From Flintibacter faecis (GTDB lineage: Bacteria > Bacillota > Clostridia > Oscillospirales > Oscillospiraceae), in the NCBI RefSeq assembly GCF_014287875.1, contig NZ_JACOPN010000007.1, positions 123,384 through 187,383 on the forward strand: 64,000 nt of DNA, given 5' to 3'. Positions 37,695 through 45,383 of this stretch are shown here, piece after piece (the stretch's first letter is position 1; each line of letters starts with the position of its first letter). Made by a program: the position numbers and the translations under genes. The notes under the pieces are model-generated. The model was not told where the DNA came from. It made no database searches and was given only the letters and a program-made list of their open reading frames with translations.

Positions 37695-38630
37695 GTGAAT
37701 TTTTTACACCTGAAATACTTTCTGATGGTGGCCGAGGAGCTGAACATCACCCGGGCTGCCGAACGGCTTTACATCTCCCAGCAGTCCCTGTCCAGCCACA
37801 TCAGCAACATGGAGCGTGAGCTGAACGTGAAGCTGTTTACCCGCTCCCCCAAGCTGGCCCTCACCTATGCCGGGGACCAGCTGGTGCAGACGGCCACCCA
37901 GATCATCGACCTGTACAGCCAATATCTCAGCAAGGTGGGGGACATCAACCGCCACTATCTGGGGGTGCTGCGGGTGGGCATCTCCCACACCTGTGGTCTG
38001 GCTCTGCTGCCTGACATCCTGCCCCGCTTCCGGGAGGAGTTCCCCATGGTGGACTTTTCCCTGTACGAGGGCAACTCCAACCAGTTGGAGGACGAGCTGT
38101 CCCACGGCAGGGTGGACCTGGTCATCTGCTTTCAGCCCATTATGCTCGACGGGGTGGAGACCGTCTCCCTCACCCAGCAGCGGCTGATGATGGTGGTGCC
38201 GAAGGCATTCACCAACCAGCTCTTTGGGGCCCAGGCGGATGTGGTCCGGGAGCAGTTTTCCAACGGAGCGGACATCGGAGCATTCCAGTCCATGCCCTTT
38301 GTGCTCATCAAGCGGGGCAACCGCACCCGCAGCATCGTGGACCAATATTTCAGCCGGTATTACTTCAAGCCCAAACTGATTCTGGAGACGGAGAACACCG
38401 TCACCACTCTGGCCATGGCCCAGGCGGGGGTGGGCATCACCATCTGCCCGGAGCTGTTCCTGCGGGCCATCCCCGCCGCCTCCGCCTCCTCCGCCGGAGT
38501 GGACTTCTTCCCCCTCACCGACCCGTCCACCTTCAGCTGTCTCATCGCCGGCTATCGCCTGGACCGCCCCCTGTCCCACTTCGGCGAGCGCTTCATCGCC
38601 ATCGCCCAGCAGGCCACGGCAAACGATTGA
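37695..38630 (+). CDS. LysR-family transcriptional regulator
   Basis: 311 residues, GTG start with AGGAGG 6 bases before it. N-terminal helix-turn-helix (LKYFLMVAEELNITRAAERLYISQQSLSSHISNMERELNVKLF) and a C-terminal substrate-binding-like effector domain. It is divergent from the D-2-hydroxyacid dehydrogenase, the classic LysR arrangement. The effector is unknown. Confidence 0.93.
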   Translation: MNFLHLKYFLMVAEELNITRAAERLYISQQSLSSHISNMERELNVKLFTRSPKLALTYAGDQLVQTATQIIDLYSQYLSKVGDINRHYLGVLRVGISHTCGLALLPDILPRFREEFPMVDFSLYEGNSNQLEDELSHGRVDLVICFQPIMLDGVETVSLTQQRLMMVVPKAFTNQLFGAQADVVREQFSNGADIGAFQSMPFVLIKRGNRTRSIVDQYFSRYYFKPKLILETENTVTTLAMAQAGVGITICPELFLRAIPAASASSAGVDFFPLTDPSTFSCLIAGYRLDRPLSHFGERFIAIAQQATAND

Positions 38631-38671
38631 GACAGGATAGGAAAGCGCATCCCCCGGCCCACGCCGGGGGA

Positions 38672-38700
38672 TTGACAAATCCTCTTTTTTACAGTAGAAT
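38672..38700 (+). promoter_or_regulatory. Promoter of antisense RNA 2
   Basis: TTGACA, 17-base spacer, TAGAAT. It is equivalent in position to the leftward promoter at 18198-18225. Confidence 0.75.
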
Positions 38701-38706
38701 AAAGAC

Positions 38707-38805
38707 AAGAGGAAGGCGCTGCCGGTAGACGGGAGCCCTTACACTAAGTAAGAAGTGATCGCTAAGCTTGGGGGCTTATTGGGGCGGTCACTTCTTCTTA
38801 TTATT
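38707..38805 (+). ncRNA. Antisense antitoxin RNA 2 (predicted)
   Basis: Its 5' part (GGCGCTGCCGGTAGACGGGAG at 38715-38735) is identical to that of antisense RNA 1. It ends in a hairpin with arms AAGAAGTGA (38750-38758) and TCACTTCTT (38788-38796) followed by a T-rich stretch, overlapping the toxin stop codon. Confidence 0.7.
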
Positions 38806-38880
38806 GTAGATATGGACAAACAAATTCAAGACGGCCACAATGAGCTGTCCGATCAAAATCAGATCCGAATAAGTTACCAT
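38788..38880 (-). CDS. Putative holin-like small membrane toxin 2 (type I toxin-antitoxin)
   Basis: 30 residues starting MVTYSDL like toxin 1. It has a hydrophobic middle (about residues 8-24) and an NNKKK tail. GGGGAGGTGG lies 7 bases before the ATG. The 5' leader shares a 'CGCATGGRTATGCGCTGGCGCTGCCAGTA' type block with locus 1. The order promoter-leader-toxin-overlapping antisense is the same, in the opposite orientation on the chromosome. Confidence 0.8.
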   Translation of the reverse strand: MVTYSDLILIGQLIVAVLNLFVHIYNNKKK

Positions 38881-39010
38881 ATGTACCACCTCCCCTCAGA
38901 AAAGAGGAGGCTTTTGTCAAAGAAGTCCGGCCTCCTCAAGGGACATTGCGAATGAGGGGCCCCCGCCTACCGCTACTGGCAGCGCCAGCGCATATCCATG
39001 CGCCATGGTC

Positions 39011-39039
39011 ATTATACCATATTATTCAAAATATAGCAA
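39011..39039 (-). promoter_or_regulatory. Promoter of type I toxin mRNA 2
   Basis: Read leftward: TTGCTA, 17-base spacer, TATAAT. Confidence 0.72.
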
Positions 39040-39040
39040 G

Positions 39041-39082
39041 AAAAAACATGGCCCTCCCATTTTTCGGGAGAGCCATGTTTTT
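39041..39082 (-). terminator. Terminator after RNase J
   Basis: AAAAAACATGGC...GCCATGTTTTT with an inner CTCCC/GGGAG stem. T-runs lie on both sides. Confidence 0.85.
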
Positions 39083-39085
39083 GTT

Positions 39086-40744
39086 TTACACCTCCATGAT
39101 GACAGGCAGGATCATGGGGGAGCGTTTTGTCTTTTTGTACAGGTAGTTGGACAGGTCGCCCTTGATGGTGCTCTTGATGGCGGACCAGTCGGTGGCATAG
39201 CGGGTGTCCACGCTCTGGATGGCCTCCATGGCCACCTGGCGCAGCTCCTCCATCAGGCCCTCCGACTCCTTTACATATACAAAGCCCCGGGTGATGATGT
39301 CCGGGCCGGAGACCAGGGCTCCGTCCTCCCCGGACATGGACAGCACCACCACGATCATGCCGTCCTGGGCCAGGTGGCGGCGGTCCCGCAGGACCACGCT
39401 GCCCACGTCGCCCACGCCGTAGCCGTCCACAAAGACCTGACCGGCGGTGACGGTGCCCGCCAGGCGGGCGGAGTTGGGGGTGAGCTCCATGACCCGGCCG
39501 ATGTCGCTGACCAGCACATGGTTGGGGTCCATGCCCATGCCCTGGGCCAGACGGGCGTGGATCTGCAGCATCCGCTGCTCGCCGTGGACGGGGATGAAGA
39601 ACTTGGGCTTGACCAGGGCGTGGACGATCTTCAGCTCCTCCTGGCAGGCGTGGCCGGAGACATGGAGGGCCAGCTCCCGCTCGTTCATCACCTCGGCCCC
39701 CTTGCGGTAGAGCTCGTTGACCACGTTGCCAATGGCGTTTTCGTTGCCCGGGATGGCGGAGGCGGAGATGATCACCCGGTCCCCGGGCATCAGGTCCACC
39801 TGACGGTGGGTGTTAAAGGCCATGCGGGTCAGGGCGGACATGGTCTCGCCCTGGCTGCCGGTGGTGATGATGCACACCTTGTGCTTGGGCAGGGATTTGA
39901 TGTGGTTCAAGTCCATCAGCACCCCGTCCGGCACATTCATATAGCCCAGCTCGGTGGACACCTTCATGATGTTCTCCATGGACCGGCCGGTGACGGCCAC
40001 CTTTCTGCCATAGCGGGCGGCCACGTCGATGATCTGCTGGATGCGGTCCACGTTGGAGGCGAAGGTGGTGACGATGATGCGCTCCTGGCAGCCCCGGAAC
40101 AGGGCATCGAAGGAGGCGCCCACGCTGCGCTCGCTGCGGGTAAAGCCGGAGCGCTCCACGTTGGTGGAGTCGGCCAGCAGGGCCAGCACCCCCTCCTTGC
40201 CCAGCTCGCCCAGGCGGGCCAGGTCCATCATCCCTCCCTGGATGGGGGTGGAGTCGATCTTGAAGTCGCCGGTGTGGACGCAGGTGCCCACGGGGCACTT
40301 GATGGCAAAGGCCACTGCGTCGGCGATGGAGTGGTTCACATGGATGAACTCCACGCTGAACTTGCCCGCCTTCACCACGTCCCCGGCCTCGCAGGTGATG
40401 AGCTTGGTCTTGGACAGCAGGCGGTGCTCCTCCAGCTTCAAGCGGATCAGGCCCATGCTCATGCGGGTGGCATAGATGGGGGCGTTGATGGAGCGCAGCA
40501 CATAGGGCAGGGCCCCGATGTGGTCCTCGTGTCCGTGGGTGATGAAGATGCCCCGGATCTTGCTCTGGTTCTTGATGAGATAGCTCACGTCGGGAATGAC
40601 CACGTCGATGCCATACATATCGTCATCCGGGAAGCCCATGCCGCAGTCCACCACGATGATGTCGCCGCCGTACTCATAGACGGTCAGGTTCTTCCCGATC
40701 TCGTTCAGTCCGCCCAGGGAAATAATTTTCAGTTTTTCTGCCAT
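39086..40744 (-). CDS. rnj: Ribonuclease J
   Basis: 552 residues. Metallo-beta-lactamase/beta-CASP nuclease with 5'-3' exo- and endonuclease activity on RNA. Zinc motifs: THGHEDHIGALPY, HTGDFK and the later beta-CASP motifs (GRSMEN, SGHACQEELK). A C-terminal domain is present. Together with RNase Y it supplies the mRNA decay machinery. A 5' leader of about 300 bases (40745-41044) separates it from the nearest promoter. Confidence 0.96.
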   Translation of the reverse strand: MAEKLKIISLGGLNEIGKNLTVYEYGGDIIVVDCGMGFPDDDMYGIDVVIPDVSYLIKNQSKIRGIFITHGHEDHIGALPYVLRSINAPIYATRMSMGLIRLKLEEHRLLSKTKLITCEAGDVVKAGKFSVEFIHVNHSIADAVAFAIKCPVGTCVHTGDFKIDSTPIQGGMMDLARLGELGKEGVLALLADSTNVERSGFTRSERSVGASFDALFRGCQERIIVTTFASNVDRIQQIIDVAARYGRKVAVTGRSMENIMKVSTELGYMNVPDGVLMDLNHIKSLPKHKVCIITTGSQGETMSALTRMAFNTHRQVDLMPGDRVIISASAIPGNENAIGNVVNELYRKGAEVMNERELALHVSGHACQEELKIVHALVKPKFFIPVHGEQRMLQIHARLAQGMGMDPNHVLVSDIGRVMELTPNSARLAGTVTAGQVFVDGYGVGDVGSVVLRDRRHLAQDGMIVVVLSMSGEDGALVSGPDIITRGFVYVKESEGLMEELRQVAMEAIQSVDTRYATDWSAIKSTIKGDLSNYLYKKTKRSPMILPVIMEV

Positions 40745-41044
40745 AATAGCTCCTTTACTATCAAAATTATATCAGTAAATTCCTGTTATCTCGAAAAAGC
40801 CCATGCCAAAACAGCCGTGCTCCTGGCACGGCGCAAGACCCTGTTCGGCCGGTCTCACCGGCCCTGCCTCGCCGGGGAGAGGGCCGCCCTGGGGTCCCTT
40901 TGGTCTGGTCTCTTTCGCTGTCTTTCCGCACGCCGTCCCCGCCTGTGATCGCGGCTTTGGCAAACGGAATATTTAAACGCCGAGGGGGCAAAAGGTCGCG
41001 TCAGCCGCCCCCGTGCGCATAAATCCAAGTCAATCAATGCTAAC

Positions 41045-41053
41045 AGTATAACA
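41045..41053 (-). promoter_or_regulatory. Extended -10 element, likely rnj promoter
   Basis: TGTTATACT read leftward (TG plus TATACT). No convincing -35. It implies a leader of roughly 290 bases holding a GCCGTGC/GCACGGC hairpin near 40819-40838. Confidence 0.45.
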
Positions 41054-41187
41054 CACCCGCCGATAAAAGTATACCATGACTTTCAGAAAAGAAGGTCGCT
41101 TTGTGGGGAGATACGCAGGATATTCCATCTCTGGACTTCTCTCTGTACGTCTGATATGATAATGACAGATTTTCCGCCGGAGGATGG

Positions 41188-41298
41188 ATGAACTTGCTGA
41201 TTTATTTGCAAATGATCGAAACAGAGGAGGAGCAAAGTAAATTTGAGGTGATCTACCCTGGGCCATCCAGTTGGACCAGCAGGCGCAGTGAAAGCTGA
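41188..41298 (+). pseudogene. 5' fragment of a sigma-70-family factor gene
   Basis: 36 codons starting MNLLIYLQMIETEEEQSKFE, the typical start of small Firmicute sigma-70 factors, with GGAGG just upstream. The reading then leaves the family and stops. A -10-like TATGAT precedes it. It looks like the retained start of a gene whose remainder was replaced by the neighbouring island. Confidence 0.55.
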
Positions 41299-41429
41299 AA
41301 AGCGGCCCATTTTGTTGAAAAAGCGTTAAAAAAAGGCAGATGTAAACTATATTTGCGCAGATGTCAGCTGAATGTGGTTTACTTTCTCACAGACTTCAGG
41401 CTAAACTAGCAGTGACAACAGGTGAAAAC

Positions 41430-41906
41430 ATGAAACTGAACGAAAAATTGGTCTCTCTGCGAAAAGCCCAAAAATTAAACCAGGCCCAGGCAGCCGAAGC
41501 GCTGAATGTCTCCCGCCAGGCCATCTCCACCTGGGAGACAGGCGCAGTGCTCCCATCCACGGACAGTCTGAAAGCGCTCAGCCGCCTGTATCAGGTTCCG
41601 GTAGATCATCTGTTAAACGATGACATGGACCTGCCGCAAGCCCTGGTTGCTGAAAAGGAGGTCGAGAAACAAGAAGAAGCGCCCTCGGAATTAGAACATA
41701 CAAATACAAGCAGTAAAATAATCCATCCAAATAAACGAAAAGCAATCATACTGATCTATCTGCTTACCATTCTCTTGGTCGTTGTGATTGCTGTTGCGGC
41801 AACATTGTTCGTACTTTGGGCAAGGGAACCCAGGGCCATTGATTTGTATGATTTGGATTCCGAGCAAGTTTCTCTTTCTGATATTGAAGTAGATGATTTT
41901 CTGTAA
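41430..41906 (+). CDS. XRE-type regulator with C-terminal membrane anchor
   Basis: 158 residues. An N-terminal Cro/CI helix-turn-helix (about 2-60; LNQAQAAEALNVSRQAISTWETG) is followed by a charged linker, one membrane segment (about 110-133) and an outward-facing acidic tail ending DIEVDDFL. Membrane-anchored XRE proteins often sense envelope signals or control adjacent secreted factors. Its last 11 codons and the following intergenic region are duplicated at 44504-44578. Confidence 0.85.
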   Translation: MKLNEKLVSLRKAQKLNQAQAAEALNVSRQAISTWETGAVLPSTDSLKALSRLYQVPVDHLLNDDMDLPQALVAEKEVEKQEEAPSELEHTNTSSKIIHPNKRKAIILIYLLTILLVVVIAVAATLFVLWAREPRAIDLYDLDSEQVSLSDIEVDDFL

Positions 41907-41944
41907 AAACGAAAAGAGAGGTTTTTTATGAAGCTAAAACATCT
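41871..41944. repeat. Direct repeat flanking the AT-rich island (left copy)
   Basis: 74 bases nearly identical to 44504-44578. It covers the 3' end of the XRE gene, the spacer with ribosome site, and the first codons MKLKHL of the next gene. Confidence 0.92.
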
Positions 41945-42389
41945 TTGCAGTGCGCTGTTGTGCGTCTTACTTTTAAACAGCGTAAATATCCCGGCATCGG
42001 CACTTTCTCAAGAATGCACCATCGTCATTCCGACCAACAGTGTGACCGAAATCTCTGATTTGGAGTTTGACGTTTTGGCTTGGACCAATCATTCGGCCAG
42101 AGCCACCAACCGCCTCAATTGGAGTATTTCTCCCAATAACATGAAAAGGGCCAGCACCACGTTTTCTTTAGATGCGAATGAAACTGTCACCTTCAACGGC
42201 ACCTACACCCCCACCGGCTCCAGTGTTGACTTTGGCCTTATCTCGTCCGACGGGACCTTTTATTATATAAATTCCGGCAACGGACGAATTAAGGCCACCG
42301 TTAAAGTTCCAAAGGCAGATAAGTATTATCTTGCGATTCGTAACAATTCCAGCACGACTGTCCAGGTCTCATGTACTGTTTCTTACTAA
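41928..42389 (+). CDS. Small secreted protein, family unknown (paralogue 1)
   Basis: 153 residues with a clear signal peptide (MKLKHLCSALLCVLLLNSVN, cleavage near ASA). The mature part is probably beta-rich and contains SVDFGLISSDGTFYYINS and a C-terminal NNSSTTVQVSCTVSY. The next gene is a paralogue. It lies 21 bases after the membrane-anchored XRE gene and is probably controlled with it. Function not recognised. Confidence 0.8.
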   Translation: MKLKHLCSALLCVLLLNSVNIPASALSQECTIVIPTNSVTEISDLEFDVLAWTNHSARATNRLNWSISPNNMKRASTTFSLDANETVTFNGTYTPTGSSVDFGLISSDGTFYYINSGNGRIKATVKVPKADKYYLAIRNNSSTTVQVSCTVSY

Positions 42390-42442
42390 GACAACTTAGT
42401 TTGAAAATATCACAAATACCAAATTAGGAAAGAGGTGCATGA

Positions 42443-42847
42443 TTGAAACTTAGAAAAATAGTGACGAGTTTATTGATGCTTGTAGTGACAGTGAGTTGTT
42501 GTACAGTTTCGACATATGCAGCAGAACTACCCGATTAAAGAGCATTTAGTTTTATGAGAGCGACTGGACACTTCGATATGGAAGTGCCAGGAAACTCTAC
42601 GGTAAAAGCAGACAAGGAGTTTCCGTTAGAGATTGGAGAGACGGTAGCTATCAATGCTGTATATTCTCCGCAGACTGCAAGTGTTGACTTTGGCCTGATT
42701 GCACCAGATGGTTTGTTCTATGGGCTAAATACAACAACAGGAAGCTTTGATAAGGCCATCAAAGTAAGCCAAAGAGGGCGTTATTATTTTGCAGTAAAAA
42801 ACAATTCTTCTGAAACTATCAATGTTTCTGGATATGTAAATTATTAA
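42443..42847 (+). pseudogene. Paralogue 2 of the secreted protein, interrupted by an in-frame stop
   Basis: A TTG-started frame encodes a 31-codon signal peptide (LKLRKIVTSLLMLVVTVS...TYAAELPD), then TAA at 42536-42538. Without any frame change the same frame continues as RAFSFMRATGHFDMEV... to 42847 with SVDFGLIAPDGLFYGLN and NNSSETINVSGYVNY, matching paralogue 1. Either it is a nonsense-inactivated gene, or translation restarts at the ATG at 42554 and gives a 97-residue cytoplasmic product. Confidence 0.75.
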
Positions 42848-42898
42848 GAAAATGGTTTGATAAAAAACTGATTAATTGTAGAATGGAGGTCAGATATT

Positions 42899-43774
42899 AT
42901 GAAACGAGTGATAAGCATTATACTATTTTTTAGTATTTCTACATCTATAATAGCGCCTACTTTTGCAGTTGATACAAACCTCACAACATATAAAACAAAT
43001 GAGAAAAATGTTACTGAATTGGAGATTTCAGAAGATATTACGTTAGTAGCAGAAGACTATGAAAATGGGGATGTAGTCTTTAAACAGATTGAAAATGGAA
43101 ACGTAACAGATACAGTTTTTGTAGATCGTCAGATGAATAAACTAACGTCTATTCATATGGAGCAAGATAAACAGATAAAAACAGAGCAGACATTTGTTCC
43201 TGTAAAAGCAAGTTATGAAGAAGAGAGTGCTACGCTGGCGGCTCCAGACTACACATATGTGGGAGCAATTGAGTATAGGTGTATTCCTATTAGTTATACA
43301 AGCGAGGTAACTCGATTGATGCATTTGGGGTATATGAGTAGATATGAGCCTAATGCAAAGTATGATATGTATGGCGAATATAAGAATCTTGCGACTTTAG
43401 CAGGGATTGTAACTTTAATATTTAGTATTCCAGGCGCAATTGCAAGCCAAGCGGTTCAGTGGCTTATTTGGGGATTGGGTCTTACAGCTACGGTTGGTCC
43501 ATTTGTTATCCCCCAAGGTACTATTCTTAATTGCCAGAAGACATCTTACCATTGGAGACTACAGGATGATGAGGACAGCAATCGATATACTATGTTCACT
43601 GGAGATCGTTATATAATTACTGAGAAAACTGCGGGAAAGACAGAATATAAAGACGACTTTTTCTATGTACCGGCTTCGTATAGAAATAGGGATAACGATT
43701 ATGCTTTGGAAATGTTCAGATTACTTTATGGGAGCATGAAAAGTGTAAGAGTGAGTGCGTGGAAGCCGGCCTAA
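42899..43774 (+). CDS. Secreted protein with internal hydrophobic segment; candidate antibacterial effector
   Basis: 291 residues. Signal peptide (about 1-23, cleavage after TFA), a polar domain, then a hydrophobic region (about 163-205; TLAGIVTLIFSIPGAIA...LIWGLGLTATVGPFVIP) and a polar C-terminus. It is AT-rich, unlike the core genes. The layout reminds me of large heat-labile bacteriocins such as the geobacillin 26 group, but I cannot confirm homology. A small membrane protein follows at 5 bases and could be its immunity partner. Confidence 0.75.
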   Translation: MKRVISIILFFSISTSIIAPTFAVDTNLTTYKTNEKNVTELEISEDITLVAEDYENGDVVFKQIENGNVTDTVFVDRQMNKLTSIHMEQDKQIKTEQTFVPVKASYEEESATLAAPDYTYVGAIEYRCIPISYTSEVTRLMHLGYMSRYEPNAKYDMYGEYKNLATLAGIVTLIFSIPGAIASQAVQWLIWGLGLTATVGPFVIPQGTILNCQKTSYHWRLQDDEDSNRYTMFTGDRYIITEKTAGKTEYKDDFFYVPASYRNRDNDYALEMFRLLYGSMKSVRVSAWKPA

Positions 43775-43779
43775 GTAGG

Positions 43780-43953
43780 ATGAAAAATGTAAGTAAATTG
43801 GCGTGGATAAGCTTGCTAATAATTAATGTTTTTGCTCTGGCCTATGCAGTTTTTGTATTTGATGGAGAGACAAAGTATTATAGTTGTTTTGTGTTAGGAA
43901 TGCTCTTGATTCTAAATTTGGTGAATTTAATAGGAAATTGGAAGAAGTCTTAA
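43780..43953 (+). CDS. Small two-helix membrane protein
   Basis: 57 residues with two membrane segments (about 5-25 and 35-50) and a KKS tail. Five bases after the secreted effector candidate. Size and topology are typical of bacteriocin immunity proteins. An ATG at 43759 that overlaps the previous gene is an alternative start. Confidence 0.6.
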   Translation: MKNVSKLAWISLLIINVFALAYAVFVFDGETKYYSCFVLGMLLILNLVNLIGNWKKS

Positions 43954-44010
43954 TTAAGAAATCAAAATGGACTGTTGCAAAATAGAATTTTGAAAAATCA
44001 GATTAAAGAC

Positions 44011-44056
44011 AAAGTTAGCGGGAACTGTCAAAGCGGCGGTTCCCGCTAACTTTTAT
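44011..44056 (+). terminator. Terminator of the secreted-protein cluster
   Basis: 15-bp arms (AAAGTTAGCGGGAAC and complement) with T-rich tail. Confidence 0.85.
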
Positions 44057-44109
44057 AATGCAAACATTTTCCGCTTGGGTCTGAAGACTGCATTTTGAAA
44101 CAGACATTT

Positions 44110-44153
44110 TATAACGGTTTACCCGTTTATATATAAACGGGTAAACCGTTATA
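44110..44153. repeat. Perfect 44-bp palindrome
   Basis: The left arm starts TATAACGGTTTACCC and reads to TTTATA; the right arm is its exact complement with no loop bases. The centre is TATATA. There is no T-run directly after it. Confidence 0.95.
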
Positions 44154-44159
44154 CAGTTA

Positions 44160-44503
44160 TTTTTCTACGTATGTTGTTGATTTCCTCGTTTATTTATGGC
44201 AGTATGAGAATGGATTAGTATAGTGTTTTTGTGGAGCTGCGGTCGGTGTCAGCTGAGTGCTGCAGCAGGATTCGATGCTCGTCTGGGCGAGGGTAAAGAG
44301 TGATTAGGCCCAGAGCGTCTTGGCCGGGAGCTGCCGGCTGGGGGTTCAGCAAATACCCATATAGAAGCCATGACAGGGTTGATACTCCTGTGTGGTGTGC
44401 GGGCTTACCACAGTAACCTTTGTGAAATGGAAAGCGCACCATGGACCCCAACACGAGTAATCCTTTTGAAAGTGATGGGCAAGCGAAATGTATCATGTCC
44501 CTA
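44160..44503. other. Unexplained segment between palindrome and right direct repeat
   Basis: GC content rises again here. A rightward frame contains short readable pieces ending at the right repeat, and a leftward 93-codon frame covers 44215-44496. Neither has a ribosome site or a recognised family. It may be the remains of a mobile element. Confidence 0.4.
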
Positions 44504-44578
44504 TCTCTTTCTGATATTGAAGTAGATGATTTTCTGTAAAAACGAAAAAGAGCGGTTTTTTATGAAGCTAAAACATCT
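44504..44578. repeat. Direct repeat flanking the AT-rich island (right copy)
   Basis: 75 bases matching 41871-41944 with one extra A and few changes. Begins TCTCTTTCTGATATTGAAG and ends in the codons MKLKHL. Confidence 0.92.
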
Positions 44579-45185
44579 ATTCTCACCTGTGAAACCGGAT
44601 ATGAACTCTAATTCTCGTTGGCATCGCGCGTTTTTCTTTCTCCATCGCTGGCTTTCCCTTTCCTTGATCCTGGAGGCATGTGCTTTCCTCTGGAAAACTT
44701 CGACCTCCGGCTACGGTTTTGCCATAGAAGAATTGTTCCCCTTTGCGATTTTCATGCCTTGGCTCGGTGTTCGTTTTCTCTTTTCCTATGGAACGGATGG
44801 AACACCTGAGCGGCGCAGGTCATGGTTCCCATGGTTTCTTCTGCTGTATGGCGTATTCCTAGCCGGAAGCTGGTATCTGGACATCCATATCTTCTATCTG
44901 ATGTGGCATCAGCTTTGGGGGCTTGGCCTGTTTGTGGGGAAAATAGCCATTGTCTGTTTTTTTGCTGCGATGCTTCTTCGCTTTCCCCGCGCTTCCTGTT
45001 CTCCGCCTGGAGAGCGGCCTATCTCCCCTTGGGGGCAAGCCGTCATCTGGTTTGGTTTACTGCTGTGCCTGCTGTTTCGCGTATTTTCAACCATGGACCC
45101 GTTGGTTTCGCTCCTTGTATCCTGCGCAGAATTTGGGCTGTTTCTTTACGCTTCCTGGGATGTAACGTATTTATCCCCCAAGTAA
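44562..45185 (+). CDS. Multi-pass membrane protein
   Basis: 207 residues starting MKLKHLFSPVKPD, about five membrane segments. No family recognised. Its first six codons come from the right direct repeat, so it may originally have followed the XRE gene directly, before the secreted-protein cluster came between them. Confidence 0.7.
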   Translation: MKLKHLFSPVKPDMNSNSRWHRAFFFLHRWLSLSLILEACAFLWKTSTSGYGFAIEELFPFAIFMPWLGVRFLFSYGTDGTPERRRSWFPWFLLLYGVFLAGSWYLDIHIFYLMWHQLWGLGLFVGKIAIVCFFAAMLLRFPRASCSPPGERPISPWGQAVIWFGLLLCLLFRVFSTMDPLVSLLVSCAEFGLFLYASWDVTYLSPK

Positions 45186-45212
45186 ATATGCAGCGTGTCA
45201 ATAAACCCGTTT

Positions 45213-45335
45213 CTGTCATTCCGAGGAGCGAAGCGACGTGGGAATCCGTAACCCAAAAGTCGGAAATGTGCTGATACTCGTGAGTTTTAGGAACGGATTG
45301 CCACGTCGGCCCGTTGGGCCTCCTCGCAATGACAG
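45213..45335. repeat. Two inverted family A repeats (copies 4 and 5)
   Basis: TGTCATTCCGAGG...GGAATCCGT at 45213-45249, and ACGGATTGCCACGTCGG...CCTCGCAATGACAG at 45293-45335 in the opposite direction, 43 bases apart. Confidence 0.85.
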
Positions 45336-45383
45336 GCTTTTTTGACAGTCTGAAATATGTTCTAACAAGCGGGCGGGAACCGA

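Noticed and set aside
44215..44496. 93-codon leftward gene
   Set aside because: No ribosome site, no recognised domain, and unusual amino-acid composition.
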